Shown: positions 8,527 through 18,287, counted from the stretch's first letter. The stretch: DNA of 64,000 bases from Poriferisodalis sp965226645 (GCA_965226645.1 CBDDDL010000003.1:248001-312000), one strand, 5' to 3'. The notes: generated by a model not told the origin, from the sequence alone. Numbers and translations: made by a program.

Positions 8527-9558
8527 ATGCGCACGGGACTGGTGACCGGTAAGGGAAATTTCGAATTGCGGGAGGTCGACGAACCGACGCCTGGACCGGG
8601 CGACGCGCTTGTCGAGGTCTCGCTCTGCGGGATCTGCGGGAGCGACGTGCACGCGTATGTCGAGGGCTGGCCCTACGCGCCGGGTATCTGCGGCCACGAG
8701 TGGGTCGGCACGATTGTCGCCGTGGGCTCCGACGTTCGTGTCGTCGGCACGGGCGATCGAGTGACGGGCGGGGTGGCGCCCGGCTGCGGTCGCTGCGCCG
8801 AATGCCGGGCCGATCTCGGCGCGTACTGCTCGACGGCGCGGTCGTACTACAGCGGCGCGAATGCGCCGGTTTCAGGGGGCTTCGCGCCGTTCATGGCAGC
8901 AAATGCCGATCGTCTGGTGCGGGTTCCCGACGAGCTCACCGACGACGACGCTGCAGTGATCGAGCCCGTCTCGGTGGCGCTGCACGCTGTGCGCCGCAGC
9001 CGCATGCGCGCCGGCGATGTGGTGTGCGTCGTCGGCTGTGGTCCGATCGGCCTGCTGGTCGCTCAGTGCGCCCGCCTGGCAGGCGCCGGCAAGGTGATCG
9101 CGGTGGAGCCCGACGCCGACCGACGCCGGTTGGCGCTCGACACCGGTGCTGATGTCGCGGTCGAGCCCGGCGCACAGATGCGGGAAGCGGTGAACGAGGC
9201 CACGGCTGGCTTGCGGGCCGACATTGCCTTCGACTGCGCCGGCATCCCCCAAACCATCCAGCAGTCGGTCGACATGGTGCGCCACGGGGGCTCGGTCTGC
9301 ATCGTCGGTGTGACCGGCAGCGACGCCACTATCCGCCCGAACCGCTGGCTGTTCAAGGAGATCTCGGTGGACACCTCGCTGGCGTTCACCCTCGACGAGA
9401 TGCGTGCTGCGGCGGGCTTCATCGCCGACGGCCGCATCAGCGTCACTCCGCTCGTGAACGGTACGGTCACCCTCGACGAGCTGCCGCAGACGATCGACGA
9501 TCTCGCCACGAAGCGCAACCCCGCCGTCAAACTGCTGGTTGACCCCACCGCCGGCTGA
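8527..9558 (+). CDS. Zinc-dependent alcohol dehydrogenase family protein (MDR)
   Basis: A medium-chain dehydrogenase of 343 residues. The catalytic zinc ligands are visible (Cys34 in CGICGSDVH and His56-Glu57 in GHEWVG), as are four structural zinc cysteines at 87, 90, 93 and 101. The Rossmann motif is GCGPIGLLVAQCA. It resembles threonine or sorbitol dehydrogenase-like members; the substrate is unknown. ATG 8527 is taken because the 15 codons before it lie partly in the tandem-repeat array. The divergent SDR across the array may be functionally linked. Confidence 0.9.
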   Translation: MRTGLVTGKGNFELREVDEPTPGPGDALVEVSLCGICGSDVHAYVEGWPYAPGICGHEWVGTIVAVGSDVRVVGTGDRVTGGVAPGCGRCAECRADLGAYCSTARSYYSGANAPVSGGFAPFMAANADRLVRVPDELTDDDAAVIEPVSVALHAVRRSRMRAGDVVCVVGCGPIGLLVAQCARLAGAGKVIAVEPDADRRRLALDTGADVAVEPGAQMREAVNEATAGLRADIAFDCAGIPQTIQQSVDMVRHGGSVCIVGVTGSDATIRPNRWLFKEISVDTSLAFTLDEMRAAAGFIADGRISVTPLVNGTVTLDELPQTIDDLATKRNPAVKLLVDPTAG

Positions 9559-9651
9559 ACGACCCGACGAGTCCTTTCGGCTTCACCGGCACGTGCCGGG
9601 ACCATCGCCGTACGCTCTGAGCGGATCTTCACGAGCCAGATCGGGGGCCCA

Positions 9652-11202
9652 ATGAGCTGGGAGCGCGAGATTGCCGAGCTTCGGCGCCGAGAGGCGTTTG
9701 CGGAGGCGCTGGGCGGACCTGACAAGGTCGAGCGTCAGCACTTCTTTGGCAAGCAGACCATCCGCGAGCGGATCGATGCCGTGGCCGACAAGGGCTCGTT
9801 CCACGAATTCGGCAAGACCGCCGGCGTCGCCGAATACGACGACCACGGCAACCTCGTCCACCTGACGCCCTCGAATTTCCTGTTCGGTGTAGCCCGCATC
9901 GACGACCGTCCCGTGATCCTGTCGGGAGACGACTTCACGGTGCGGGGCGGCTCCTCGGACGCCACCATTCCGGAGAAGCGCAACGCAGCCGAGACCATGG
10001 CGTACGAATTGAGGCTGCCGCACATCCGGCTGGTGGACGGCATGGGCGGCGGTGGATCGGTGAAGTCCATCGAGATGGCCGGTCGCACGTACATCCCCGA
10101 GCTGCGTGGCTGGGACACCATCGTGAACCACCTCTCAGTGGCGCCGTCGGTGTCGCTGGCATTGGGCTCGGTTGCGGGCATCGGCGCCGCCCGGGTGGCC
10201 ACGGCGCACTACTCGGTGATCGTGCGCGACACCGCGCAGATGATGATCGCCGGTCCGGCCTTGGTGGAGCAGGCGTCATTGGGCAACCACGGCAAAGAAG
10301 AGCTCGGCCACGCCGACATTCACACCGCGAACGGGGCCATCGACGACGTGGTCGGCAGCGAGGCGGAGGCGTTTGAGAGCGCACGGCAATTCCTGTCGTA
10401 TCTGCCCTCGAACGTCGACGAGCTGCCTGAGCGCGTGCGCAGCAGCGACAGCCCGCAGCGCCGTGACGAGGAACTGATCTCGATCGTGCCCCGCGAGCCA
10501 CGGCGGGTCTACAAGATGCGATCCATCATCGAGTCGGTGTTCGATCAGGGCAGCTTCTTCGAGATCGGGCAGCGCTGGGGACGTTCGATCATTACTGGGC
10601 TGGCGCGCCTCGACGGCTGGCCGGTGGCGGTGTTCGCCGAGGATCCCTACGTGTACGGCGGCGGCTGGACCGCCGATGGCTGCCGCAAGCTGATCCGGCT
10701 GCTGGACACGGCTTCGACGTTCCATTTGCCCGTCGTGCATCTCGAAGACTGTCCCGGGTTCCTCATCGGCAAGGAATCCGAGGAGAGCGGAACGATTCGT
10801 TTCGGGTCGGCCGCGCTCGCGGCGTTGGGCCAGCTGACGACCCCGTTCGCCTGCGTCGTGATCCGCAAGGCCTTCGGCGTCGCTGGTGCGGCCAACAACA
10901 AGCCCGGCGCGCGCAGCTTCCGCTTCGGGTGGCCGTCGGGCGACTGGGGCTCGCTGCCCATCGAGGGCGGTATCGAGGTTGCCTACAAGCAGGACCTCGC
11001 TGACAGCGACACGCCCGACGAACTCCTGACCGACATCCGCGCTCGACTGAATCAACTGCGCTCGCCGCACCGGGCAGCCGAGTTTTTCGAGATCGAGGAG
11101 ATCATCGATCCACGTGACACGCGCCCGCTGCTGTGCGAGTGGGTGGACTTGGCCCGACGCTCCCTGCGTGCGGGGCCGAGCACCTTCGGCTACCGGCCGT
11201 AG
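9652..11202 (+). CDS. Acyl-CoA carboxylase carboxyltransferase (beta) subunit
   Basis: This 516-residue protein has the twin crotonase-like carboxyltransferase domains of propionyl-/acetyl-CoA carboxylase beta subunits or methylmalonyl-CoA decarboxylase. Landmarks are the N-terminal KQTIRERID segment, a GGGSVKSIEM acyl-CoA oxyanion loop in the first half, and GVAGAANNKPGARSFRFGW in the second half. It would move carboxyl groups between biotin and an acyl-CoA. No biotin carboxylase or biotin carrier gene is nearby, so partners must be encoded elsewhere. A G-run lies just before ATG 9652. The acyl-CoA dehydrogenase and SDR that follow suggest a role in acyl-CoA metabolism. Confidence 0.87.
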   Translation: MSWEREIAELRRREAFAEALGGPDKVERQHFFGKQTIRERIDAVADKGSFHEFGKTAGVAEYDDHGNLVHLTPSNFLFGVARIDDRPVILSGDDFTVRGGSSDATIPEKRNAAETMAYELRLPHIRLVDGMGGGGSVKSIEMAGRTYIPELRGWDTIVNHLSVAPSVSLALGSVAGIGAARVATAHYSVIVRDTAQMMIAGPALVEQASLGNHGKEELGHADIHTANGAIDDVVGSEAEAFESARQFLSYLPSNVDELPERVRSSDSPQRRDEELISIVPREPRRVYKMRSIIESVFDQGSFFEIGQRWGRSIITGLARLDGWPVAVFAEDPYVYGGGWTADGCRKLIRLLDTASTFHLPVVHLEDCPGFLIGKESEESGTIRFGSAALAALGQLTTPFACVVIRKAFGVAGAANNKPGARSFRFGWPSGDWGSLPIEGGIEVAYKQDLADSDTPDELLTDIRARLNQLRSPHRAAEFFEIEEIIDPRDTRPLLCEWVDLARRSLRAGPSTFGYRP

Positions 11203-11308
11203 CCGAAGCATTGGGCACTGCGGCTGCCGGTCGTCGCCGGGGCCGTGCGGTCTTGCGCTGCTGCGTGGCAGACTCGACGGCTGAACTGGGTTACCGGGGA
11301 GAACGACA

Positions 11309-12559
11309 ATGGATCCCACCTACACCGAAGAGGCTGAGGACTACCGGGAGAAGATCCAGGCGTTCCTGGCCGAGCACTTGCCCCCCAATTGGGGCGGCAT
11401 GGGCGATCTCTCCGAGGAGGCCCGGGAGCAGTTCGTCGAGGAGTGGCGTGCGCTTTTGGCTGAGAACCAGTTGCTGGCTGTGTCGTGGCCGATCGAATAT
11501 GGCGGCGCCGGACTCAGCGAGGTAGAGCGTGTCGTGCTCGCCGAGGAGTTCTTGAAAGCAGGCGTGCCCACTGGTGGCGACAACGACGGTTTCAGCATCA
11601 CGATGGTGGGCAACGCCATCATCGAGTGCGGCACCGAAGAGCAAAAGCGCCACTTCCTGCCCAAGATCATCTCTGGCGAGCATCGTTGGTGTCAGGGCTA
11701 CAGCGAGCCCGACAGCGGCTCCGACCTCGCCAACCTGGGCACCCGCGCCGTGCTCGACGGCGACGAGTGGGTCATCAACGGCCAGAAGATCTGGACCTCC
11801 AGCGGCCACACCGCCAACTGGATCTTCGTGCTGTGCCGGACGAACCCCACCGAGGCCAAGCACCGTGGCATCTCGTTCCTGCTGGTCCCGGTGGATCAGC
11901 CCGGAGTGGAAATGCGGCCGATCATCAACATCAACAACCGGCACGACTTCAACGAGGTGTTCTTCACCGACGCCAAGACGGCGAAGGAGAGCGTGGTCGG
12001 CGACGTGAACGACGGATGGCGGGTGGCGAACGTGCTCCTCGGCTTCGAACGCGGCCACGGAGCCACCACCGATGCGCTGCGGTTCCGCAACGAGCTGGAC
12101 CGGGTGACTGCAGTAGCTGTCGAGAGGGGCGCAACCGACAATCCGCTGGTGCGTCAGAAGCTCGCTCAGGCACACGCCAAGGTCGAGATCATGAAGTGGA
12201 TGGGCCAGCGCAACGTCACCAACGTGCTCGCCGGCAATCCGCCGGGGCCCGAGTCGTCGCTGCACAAGCTGCTGTGGAGCGAGTACCACCACTGGCTCAC
12301 CGAGTTCTCGCTGGAGATTCTGGGCATGGAAGCCACAGCCCCGAGCGGCCATCCGGCCGTGAACGGCATCAACACCGACGCGGTCGGCGCGGAGTTCTCG
12401 TCCCTCTCGTGGGTGCAAACCTTCATGGGCGCGAGGCCGGGGACGATCTATGCGGGCACCTCGGAAGTGCAGCGCAACATCGTCGGCGACCGCGTGCTCG
12501 GGCTGCCACGCGAACCGCGGGCCGACGGCGGCCCGTGGAACGAGATCGGCAAGAAGTAA
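11309..12559 (+). CDS. Acyl-CoA dehydrogenase family protein
   Basis: A flavoenzyme of 416 residues for alpha,beta-desaturation of acyl-CoA. The signature around the flavin and substrate, YSEPDSGSDLANL, is present, as is the C-terminal GTSEVQRNIVGDRVLGLPRE that ends most family members. Start ATG 11309 is preceded by GGGGAG at 7 bases. It stands 106 bases after the carboxyltransferase gene and 70 before an SDR, all on the same strand, so a loose acyl-CoA operon is likely. Chain length or branching preference cannot be read off. Confidence 0.92.
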   Translation: MDPTYTEEAEDYREKIQAFLAEHLPPNWGGMGDLSEEAREQFVEEWRALLAENQLLAVSWPIEYGGAGLSEVERVVLAEEFLKAGVPTGGDNDGFSITMVGNAIIECGTEEQKRHFLPKIISGEHRWCQGYSEPDSGSDLANLGTRAVLDGDEWVINGQKIWTSSGHTANWIFVLCRTNPTEAKHRGISFLLVPVDQPGVEMRPIININNRHDFNEVFFTDAKTAKESVVGDVNDGWRVANVLLGFERGHGATTDALRFRNELDRVTAVAVERGATDNPLVRQKLAQAHAKVEIMKWMGQRNVTNVLAGNPPGPESSLHKLLWSEYHHWLTEFSLEILGMEATAPSGHPAVNGINTDAVGAEFSSLSWVQTFMGARPGTIYAGTSEVQRNIVGDRVLGLPREPRADGGPWNEIGKK

Positions 12560-12629
12560 CCGGGCCAGAACTCGAAACCCAATAGCAAGGCGCGAATGCG
12601 CCGGGGTGCATCACTGAAAGGGACCAGGC

Positions 12630-13400
12630 ATGGAACTGCGACTGGATGGCAAGACGGCGCTGGTGACCGGCGGCTCCGCTGGCATCGGCAAGGGCATCGC
12701 GAAGGCATTCGCCGACGCCGGCGCCAACGTCATGATCACAAGCCGCAAGGCCGACAAGTGCGAGGCTGCCGTCGCTGACATCGGCGGTGAGAGCGATTTC
12801 ATTGCGTCGCACATCGGTCATCTCGACCAGGCCGAGCGCGTTATCGGCGGAACCATCGAGCGGTTCGGCTCGCTGGACATCCTGGTGAACAACGCAGCGA
12901 CGAACCCCTGGGCCGGGCCCATGATCGATTGCGATGTGCCGCGGCTCGACAAGACCTACGAGGTGAACCTGCGAGCGCCGCTGCAATGGACGCAGACGGC
13001 TTGGCAGATGTGGATGTCCGAACATGGCGGCTCAGTCATCAGTATCGCCTCGGTGGGCGGCCACCATACGTCCCAAGCGCTGGGCGTCTACTGCATGTTC
13101 AAGGACGCACTCATGCACATGACCCGGCAGTTGGCTGCCGAGATCGGCCCCAAAGTCCGGGTGAACTGCATCGCTCCCGGATTGATCCGGACGGATTTTG
13201 CGCGGGTGCTCTGGGATGGGCCGCGCGGGAAGATGATCGCCGACCAGCTTCCGATGAGGCGTCTCGGTGAGCCTTCCGATATCGGAGAGGCGGCACTGTT
13301 CTTGTCCGCTGGCGCGAGCTGGATCACCGGTCACGTCATGGACATCGACGGCGGCGAGTGCGTCAAGATCGCCGGCGAACTCCCGCTCGAAGAAGGCTGA
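12630..13400 (+). CDS. SDR family oxidoreductase
   Basis: A classical 256-residue short-chain dehydrogenase. It shows TGGSAGIGKGIA for cofactor binding, VNNAATNPW, the serine block VISIASVGG, and a YCMFK catalytic Tyr/Lys pair. The C-terminal WITGHVMDIDGG matches the family end. AAGGGA lies 8 bases before ATG 12630. Its place behind an acyl-CoA dehydrogenase suggests a 3-hydroxyacyl-CoA or related alcohol/ketone step, which is inference only. Confidence 0.9.
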   Translation: MELRLDGKTALVTGGSAGIGKGIAKAFADAGANVMITSRKADKCEAAVADIGGESDFIASHIGHLDQAERVIGGTIERFGSLDILVNNAATNPWAGPMIDCDVPRLDKTYEVNLRAPLQWTQTAWQMWMSEHGGSVISIASVGGHHTSQALGVYCMFKDALMHMTRQLAAEIGPKVRVNCIAPGLIRTDFARVLWDGPRGKMIADQLPMRRLGEPSDIGEAALFLSAGASWITGHVMDIDGGECVKIAGELPLEEG

Positions 13401-13440
13401 CGACGGTCCGGATGCAGGTTCGGGTGGCGGGATCCACGCT

Positions 13441-13875
13441 GTGACACAACCCATGTCGAAGGTGCCGCTGCGTCCAAACGGAGCGCGGTTTCCGCTGCTG
13501 ATTCTGGCGGTGTGGACCGTCGCGATCTGGTTGACCCGTATCGTCAACGTCGCTCAAGCCGGTGACCTCGGCTTCTGGGGAACGCTGTGGCGCGTGCTTG
13601 TTGCGCTCGCGTTTGTCAATCTCGGGCTTGCAACGCTGGTCTGGGCTGTCTCGGGAAGGTTCGGCCCGAGGTGGTTTGTGATACTGGCGGTGCTGTCGGT
13701 GCTCTATTGGCCCATCCGCACCGCGCAGCTCTGGGCCGACAGCACGCAGACCACCGGTTTCAAGCTGATGCACACCGCGCTGATGCTCGTCACCATCGCG
13801 GCTGTCGCGTTCGCGGTCTGGGCGGTTCGCCGCGCTCGCCGGTTAGCGACGGAGCCAGTTCAGGAACTTGGTTGA
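13441..13875 (+). CDS. Small integral membrane protein, unknown
   Basis: About 144 residues with four hydrophobic segments: FPLLILAVWTVAIWL, LWRVLVALAFVNLGLATLVWAV, WFVILAVLSVLYW and ALMLVTIAAVAFAVWAV. No family was recognised. GTG 13441 has GGGA 8 bases upstream; ATG 13453 is an alternative. The open frame runs further upstream to 13267 but that part is a shadow of the SDR gene. It is convergent with the second Fic gene, whose stop lies 20 bases away. Confidence 0.7.
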   Translation: MTQPMSKVPLRPNGARFPLLILAVWTVAIWLTRIVNVAQAGDLGFWGTLWRVLVALAFVNLGLATLVWAVSGRFGPRWFVILAVLSVLYWPIRTAQLWADSTQTTGFKLMHTALMLVTIAAVAFAVWAVRRARRLATEPVQELG

Positions 13876-13894
13876 GCGATCGCTCGTGTCCGAT

Positions 13895-15109
13895 TCAGGC
13901 GAATGGATCGGTGGTCTCCATTGGGTCGCGCGCAGCAATGATTTCCTCGCGTATGGCGCGCAATTGTGGTGCAGCGCGATAGAAGCGGCCGCGTTTCTCT
14001 CCCTGGGGTACGAGCATTTCGACATCGACGAGGCGACGCAGATCTCGACCGGCTGCCTCGTCGCTTAGCTCCTCAGAAGCTGCTCGATAGGTCGCATTGC
14101 GGACACGCAGGCCATTGGCTGCCATTGCGAGTGCATTGAGCGAGCGTTCTGGCAGGGAGAATTCAGCCGAGATTCGTTCCAGTTCGTCCCACAAACGTTC
14201 GGCTTCACGCACGCGCCGCAATTCGATCCGTCCCTGGCGCAAGTGAGCGGTGAGCACGAAGCGAATCCACGCACGAGCATCGCGATGTGGCTGCCACGAG
14301 CCGCCACCAACCGAACCAAGCACGTCGTAGTAGTCCTGCGTGTGAGCACCGAGATATTCCTCAAGCGAGCCGGATACTCGATCCCCGACACCCTCTTGGC
14401 CCAGTACGAGCGTCTGCAAGCAGCGCGCCATGCGGCCATTGCCATCGCGGAACGGGTGGATCATCACGAGGTTGAGGTGAGCCATCGCGGCCCGAACGAG
14501 GACAGGTTCTTGCGCGACTGGATTGTTCAGTTTCAGAAGCATTTCGCGGATCAGTGATGGAACCTCGTCGACGTCGGGACCTTGGTAGACGACCGTCTCC
14601 TGAGTGTCGTCACGGACGAAGATGTCGCCAATACGCCATTGGCCTGGCCGCGTCGCGAGGTCGTAGCTGAGCATCATGAAGTGCAAACCGCGCAACAAGT
14701 GCTCGCAGTAGGTCGGATCGGGATCGTCAGCGATTTGCAGGACGTAGGTCATGGCGTCTCGGTATCCGCGAAGTGCCTGCCGCGTTTCCTCGGCGGCGTC
14801 AAGAGGCTCCGCATCGTCGCTGATCGCGAGGACGTCATCCAGCGACGCGTAGTAGCCCTCGATGCTGTTCGACCCTTGCACGGCACGAGCGCGAGCCATT
14901 CGCCGGAGCAGGCCATGCCAGCGCCGGGGCTGTCGCAGGCGATAACTCAGGCGGCGCCGCAGATCTTCGATATCGGAGATCGCGCGGTATTCCTTCTCGT
15001 CTAGTTCAGGTGTGGTGAACAGCATGCTGGATACTCGGATAGATTCCTCGGTTGGCGCAGATAGTATCCGCTCTAGCGCGGTTTGTAACCGGTTATCGAG
15101 CAGTGCCAA
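13895..15109 (-). CDS. Fic family protein, class II, with C-terminal winged-helix-like region
   Basis: The Fic catalytic motif HPFRDGNGRMAR starts at residue 218 (counting from the TTG at 15109) and the autoinhibitory motif GSNSIEGY lies at about 79-86 with the inhibitory Glu at 84. This is the common stand-alone bacterial Fic architecture: N-terminal helices, Fic core, and a C-terminal region (AANGLRVRNATYRAASEEL...) that looks like a winged-helix DNA-binding tail. It likely AMPylates a protein target and may control its own expression. The start is uncertain: TTG 15109 has no clear ribosome site, and ATG 15025 (giving MLFTTPEL) is an alternative. Confidence 0.85.
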   Translation of the reverse strand: MALLDNRLQTALERILSAPTEESIRVSSMLFTTPELDEKEYRAISDIEDLRRRLSYRLRQPRRWHGLLRRMARARAVQGSNSIEGYYASLDDVLAISDDAEPLDAAEETRQALRGYRDAMTYVLQIADDPDPTYCEHLLRGLHFMMLSYDLATRPGQWRIGDIFVRDDTQETVVYQGPDVDEVPSLIREMLLKLNNPVAQEPVLVRAAMAHLNLVMIHPFRDGNGRMARCLQTLVLGQEGVGDRVSGSLEEYLGAHTQDYYDVLGSVGGGSWQPHRDARAWIRFVLTAHLRQGRIELRRVREAERLWDELERISAEFSLPERSLNALAMAANGLRVRNATYRAASEELSDEAAGRDLRRLVDVEMLVPQGEKRGRFYRAAPQLRAIREEIIAARDPMETTDPFA

Positions 15110-15199
15110 GCTGCACGCCGCCGTGTCGACCTCGGTTTGATGCGAACCCGGCGTGATGCGAATTCGGCGTGATCTGTCTGCGTCAGAGATCTGTCTGCG

Positions 15200-16018
15200 T
15201 CAGATGAGTGAGAGCGATCCGAGCCAGCGCGCCACCGCAGCGGGGTCCTCCACCATGGCGTTGTGGCCGAGGCCGTTGAACTCATGAGGCGCGGTGACGC
15301 CGGCTGCATGAGCGTTGGAGGCGGCGGCCGCGGCCAAGTCGTCGTGATGCTCAGGCGCTACCAGCGGATCGAGCTCGCCCAGCGCCATCGCCAGCGGGCA
15401 CTTCGCGGCGCGTAGCAAGCCCGTCATGTCCGGCGGGCCAACGCCGACGGTGGCGGGATCCTGGGTGGTTCTCCAGGGCGTACCGGCGCCCTCTGTTCCT
15501 CGGGTCTGATCGGCAACCACGCCGGCGTCGAGGGTTGCCGCGATTCGCGGATCATCAGCTGCGAACACGCCAAACAGCCCCGACAGCTTCATGAACCACT
15601 CCACGGCGCCGTCCCGGTTGTCGAACATGCGCGGCGGCCGCGCCGCCAGGCCGTCAATGCGAGACAGCTCCTCGTCGGACCAGCGAAGCTTCACCCCGAT
15701 GGTGGCCACATGCGTCGGCGGCGGTCCGAACCAACCTGACGCCAGCGCAAGCCCGACTGCCCCGCCCATGGAGTGACCCACGACGGCGTACGGGCGCCCG
15801 CCGTAGTCACGTTGCAGCACTTCGGCCACATCGGCTGCCATGGCCCCGAACGAGTAGTAACCGCTCCACGGTGCGGCACCATGCCCCCGGAAGTCGTGTG
15901 CAACCACAGCCGTGCCGCCGGCGCCCAACAGCTCGGCCACACCGTCCCACACGTGGCGGTTGGCCCCTAGCCCGTGCAGCAAGACCAGTGTCCGGCCGTC
16001 CCCTGCCTGCCCGCTCAT
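15200..16018 (-). CDS. Alpha/beta fold hydrolase
   Basis: A 272-residue serine hydrolase. The oxyanion segment HGLGANRHVW, the nucleophile elbow GHSMGG, an acid residue in GELDPL and the final His in GLGHNAM form a complete triad. The ATG overlaps the stop of the crotonase gene by four bases (ATGA), so the two are translated together. The pair may release a product from, or act on, a CoA thioester or ester; the substrate is unknown. Confidence 0.9.
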   Translation of the reverse strand: MSGQAGDGRTLVLLHGLGANRHVWDGVAELLGAGGTAVVAHDFRGHGAAPWSGYYSFGAMAADVAEVLQRDYGGRPYAVVGHSMGGAVGLALASGWFGPPPTHVATIGVKLRWSDEELSRIDGLAARPPRMFDNRDGAVEWFMKLSGLFGVFAADDPRIAATLDAGVVADQTRGTEGAGTPWRTTQDPATVGVGPPDMTGLLRAAKCPLAMALGELDPLVAPEHHDDLAAAAASNAHAAGVTAPHEFNGLGHNAMVEDPAAVARWLGSLSLI

Positions 16019-16968
16019 CGTGGGCGCTCGCCGTAGTCGCCGTGGGGAGCGTCCCGCTCAGCGATGACCTGGCGAAAGCCCTTCGTCTCGAAGTCCTCCA
16101 CCCAGCGGTAGGCCTCCTCGGTGTGGCGAGTGACGCCGTCGAAGAACGTGCCGAGAAGCTGGCTGGTGCGAAGGCCCATGTTCTCGAAGGCCTGGTTGAT
16201 GAGCAGCTTGTTGAGCGCGAGCTGGTTCGCCGGGATGTGTGCGAGCCGCCGGGCGAAGGCCTCAACCTGCTCGCCGAGCTCGTCGGGCGGGTACACGTAA
16301 GCGACCAGCCCGATGCGGTGGGCGGTCTCGGCGTCGATGGCGTCGCCCGACAGCAGAAATTGCTTGGCGTGCTCGAGGCCGAGCCGGTACACCCACATCA
16401 TCGTGGTAGGCGTGCCGTAGATGCGCGAGGGGGCATAGCCGATGTGCGCGTCCGCGGCCATGAACAGCAGGTCGCAGCACAGGATCATGTCGGTGGCTCC
16501 GCCGATCGCCCAGCCGTGGATCTGCCCCAGCACCGGTTTGGGACACTCCCAGATCTTCATGAACCGCTTGACGTTGTGGCCCATGAACTGCCAGTCCCGC
16601 ACCGGGTCCCAGGCGCCCTCGCGAGGCTTCGGACCGGGTGCGCTGTAAGGACTGCCCCACGAGTCGTACAGCTCCCCTGAACTCGATTCTCCGGAACTGG
16701 CACCGCTTCCCCCGCCTGGGTTGAGGTCATATCCCGCCGTCAGCGTGGGGCCGTTGCCCCGCAGCACGATCGAGCGGACGCTTCTCGATGCCGTTGCCCG
16801 ATCGATCCCGTCCGCCACCCCCGCAATGACGCCCTCGGTCAGCGTGTTCATGCGCTCGGGCCGATTCAGCGTGATGAAGGCAACTGTGTCGACCTCGGTG
16901 TACAGAACCACCGGCTCCGCGCCGCTGCGCCCCGGTTCGCCGCCCGCCGTTCCTGACTCTGCGTCCAT
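16015..16968 (-). CDS. Enoyl-CoA hydratase/isomerase family protein (crotonase)
   Basis: A crotonase-superfamily protein of 317 residues. The first oxyanion loop region is RGNGPTLTAGYDL and the second is GWAIGGATDMILCCDLLFMA. An insertion of about 35 residues rich in Gly and Ser (GGGSGASSGESSSGELYDSW) separates them, longer than in typical 260-residue members. It overlaps the downstream hydrolase by ATGA. The gene faces the AAA ATPase gene across about 137 bases, where both promoters probably lie. Confidence 0.88.
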   Translation of the reverse strand: MDAESGTAGGEPGRSGAEPVVLYTEVDTVAFITLNRPERMNTLTEGVIAGVADGIDRATASRSVRSIVLRGNGPTLTAGYDLNPGGGSGASSGESSSGELYDSWGSPYSAPGPKPREGAWDPVRDWQFMGHNVKRFMKIWECPKPVLGQIHGWAIGGATDMILCCDLLFMAADAHIGYAPSRIYGTPTTMMWVYRLGLEHAKQFLLSGDAIDAETAHRIGLVAYVYPPDELGEQVEAFARRLAHIPANQLALNKLLINQAFENMGLRTSQLLGTFFDGVTRHTEEAYRWVEDFETKGFRQVIAERDAPHGDYGERPR

Positions 16969-17105
16969 GCCACGACGCTAGGCCAGCGCGCCGATTTGGA
17001 CCATCTCCGCTGGCGAGCGGCACCATAGGATCGAGCCGCGTTCGGCCACCCGCAAGTTTGGGCTGACGCTGGACTGAGCGTTGTCGGCGAGAGATTGAAC
17101 TCCTG

Positions 17106-18287
17106 ATGGACTGCGAACTTCCGGCCGAGGGTCACGAGCCGACCGAATCCGCCTCGTCCGGAGGCTCGGTGACGTTGGACTCAGTTTCGATTCGCGGGTT
17201 CCGGTCGCTCGCTGATGTGAGCCTGGAAGGGCTGGGTGGCGTCACGGTTCTCATCGGAGCGAATGGTTCGGGCAAGTCCAACTTCATTCGATTCTTTGAG
17301 ATGTTGAGCTGGATGCTGCGAGGTCGGCGTCTCGAGCAGTTCGTCGCTCAATACGGCGGCGCTGACGATCAATTGTTCATGGGGAACAAGGTGACGCCAC
17401 GCATGGAGGCTGAAGTCCGCCTCGCAACAGCGAGTGGTGTCAACGAGTACTCGTTCTCGCTGTCTTACGGTGCTCCCGATCGGTTCATCTTCAGCGATGA
17501 ATGCTGGCGCTTCAGCGACCACGGCATCGTCGGAATGGCTCAGTGGATTTCGGCCGGCAGCGGTCACACCGAAGCACGGATCGTCGACGCTGCTCGGGGT
17601 CTGATTCCAGATGTCAACCGGACAACCGCGCAAGTGATCTCCGGCCTGCTGATGGACTGCGGCACGTTCCAGTTCCATGACACCTCAGCGAGTTCCAACA
17701 TGAAGCAGCGCTGGGACGTGAGCGACAGCCGCGGGCTTCGCGCTGACGGCGGCAACTTGGCGGCAGTGCTTCTCCGACTCCGGGACGAGTACCCGGTTCA
17801 CTACGCGTGGGTCAGCAGCAACATTCGGCGAATCCTGCCGAACTTCGACCAGTTCGTCATCGAGGAAGAGCACGGCAAAGTGATGTTGCGGTGGAGCGCG
17901 ACAGACTCTGACAAGACGTTTGGTGCTCATCTGACATCGGACGGATCCCTCAGGTTCTTCGCCCTCGTCACCCTGCTCAATCTGCCGCCCGCCATGCTGT
18001 CCAAGGTCGTCATTCTTGATGAGCCGGAACTCGGCTTGCACCCGGCGGCTGTCTCGCTGATCGGTTCGATGATCGAATCGCTGGCAACTCAGCGCCAAGT
18101 GATCGTGGCGACCCAGTCACCTCAACTCGTCGATGTCTTCGATCTCGGCGAGATCGTCGTGATGGAACTGGAGAACTCCAAGACCGCAGTACGCCGCTTG
18201 GATCGAATCGACTACGAGCGGTGGCTTGAAGAGAACTACTCGACGGGAGAACTCTGGCAGATGAATCTGCTCGGCGGTCGCCCGTGA
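17106..18287 (+). CDS. AAA family ATPase, RecF/OLD-like (AAA_21 type)
   Basis: A 393-residue SMC/RecF-like ATPase. It opens with the family phrase LDSVSIRGFRSLADVSL, followed by Walker A GANGSGKSN at residues 51-59. Walker B VVILDEPELGLHP has its Asp at 305 and Glu at 306, followed by the switch segment IVATQSPQLVD. No fused nuclease domain is present; instead the next gene (DUF4276) overlaps it by GTGA. ATPases of this type with a separate TOPRIM-like partner occur in phage-defence operons and in split OLD-type systems. Defence is an inference from domain pairing and from the surrounding mobile island. Confidence 0.88.
   Translation: MDCELPAEGHEPTESASSGGSVTLDSVSIRGFRSLADVSLEGLGGVTVLIGANGSGKSNFIRFFEMLSWMLRGRRLEQFVAQYGGADDQLFMGNKVTPRMEAEVRLATASGVNEYSFSLSYGAPDRFIFSDECWRFSDHGIVGMAQWISAGSGHTEARIVDAARGLIPDVNRTTAQVISGLLMDCGTFQFHDTSASSNMKQRWDVSDSRGLRADGGNLAAVLLRLRDEYPVHYAWVSSNIRRILPNFDQFVIEEEHGKVMLRWSATDSDKTFGAHLTSDGSLRFFALVTLLNLPPAMLSKVVILDEPELGLHPAAVSLIGSMIESLATQRQVIVATQSPQLVDVFDLGEIVVMELENSKTAVRRLDRIDYERWLEENYSTGELWQMNLLGGRP

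Noticed and set aside
10276..12418. Long minus-strand frames opposite the carboxyltransferase and acyl-CoA dehydrogenase
   Set aside because: They are shadows of strongly conserved plus-strand genes; no ribosome sites or motifs.
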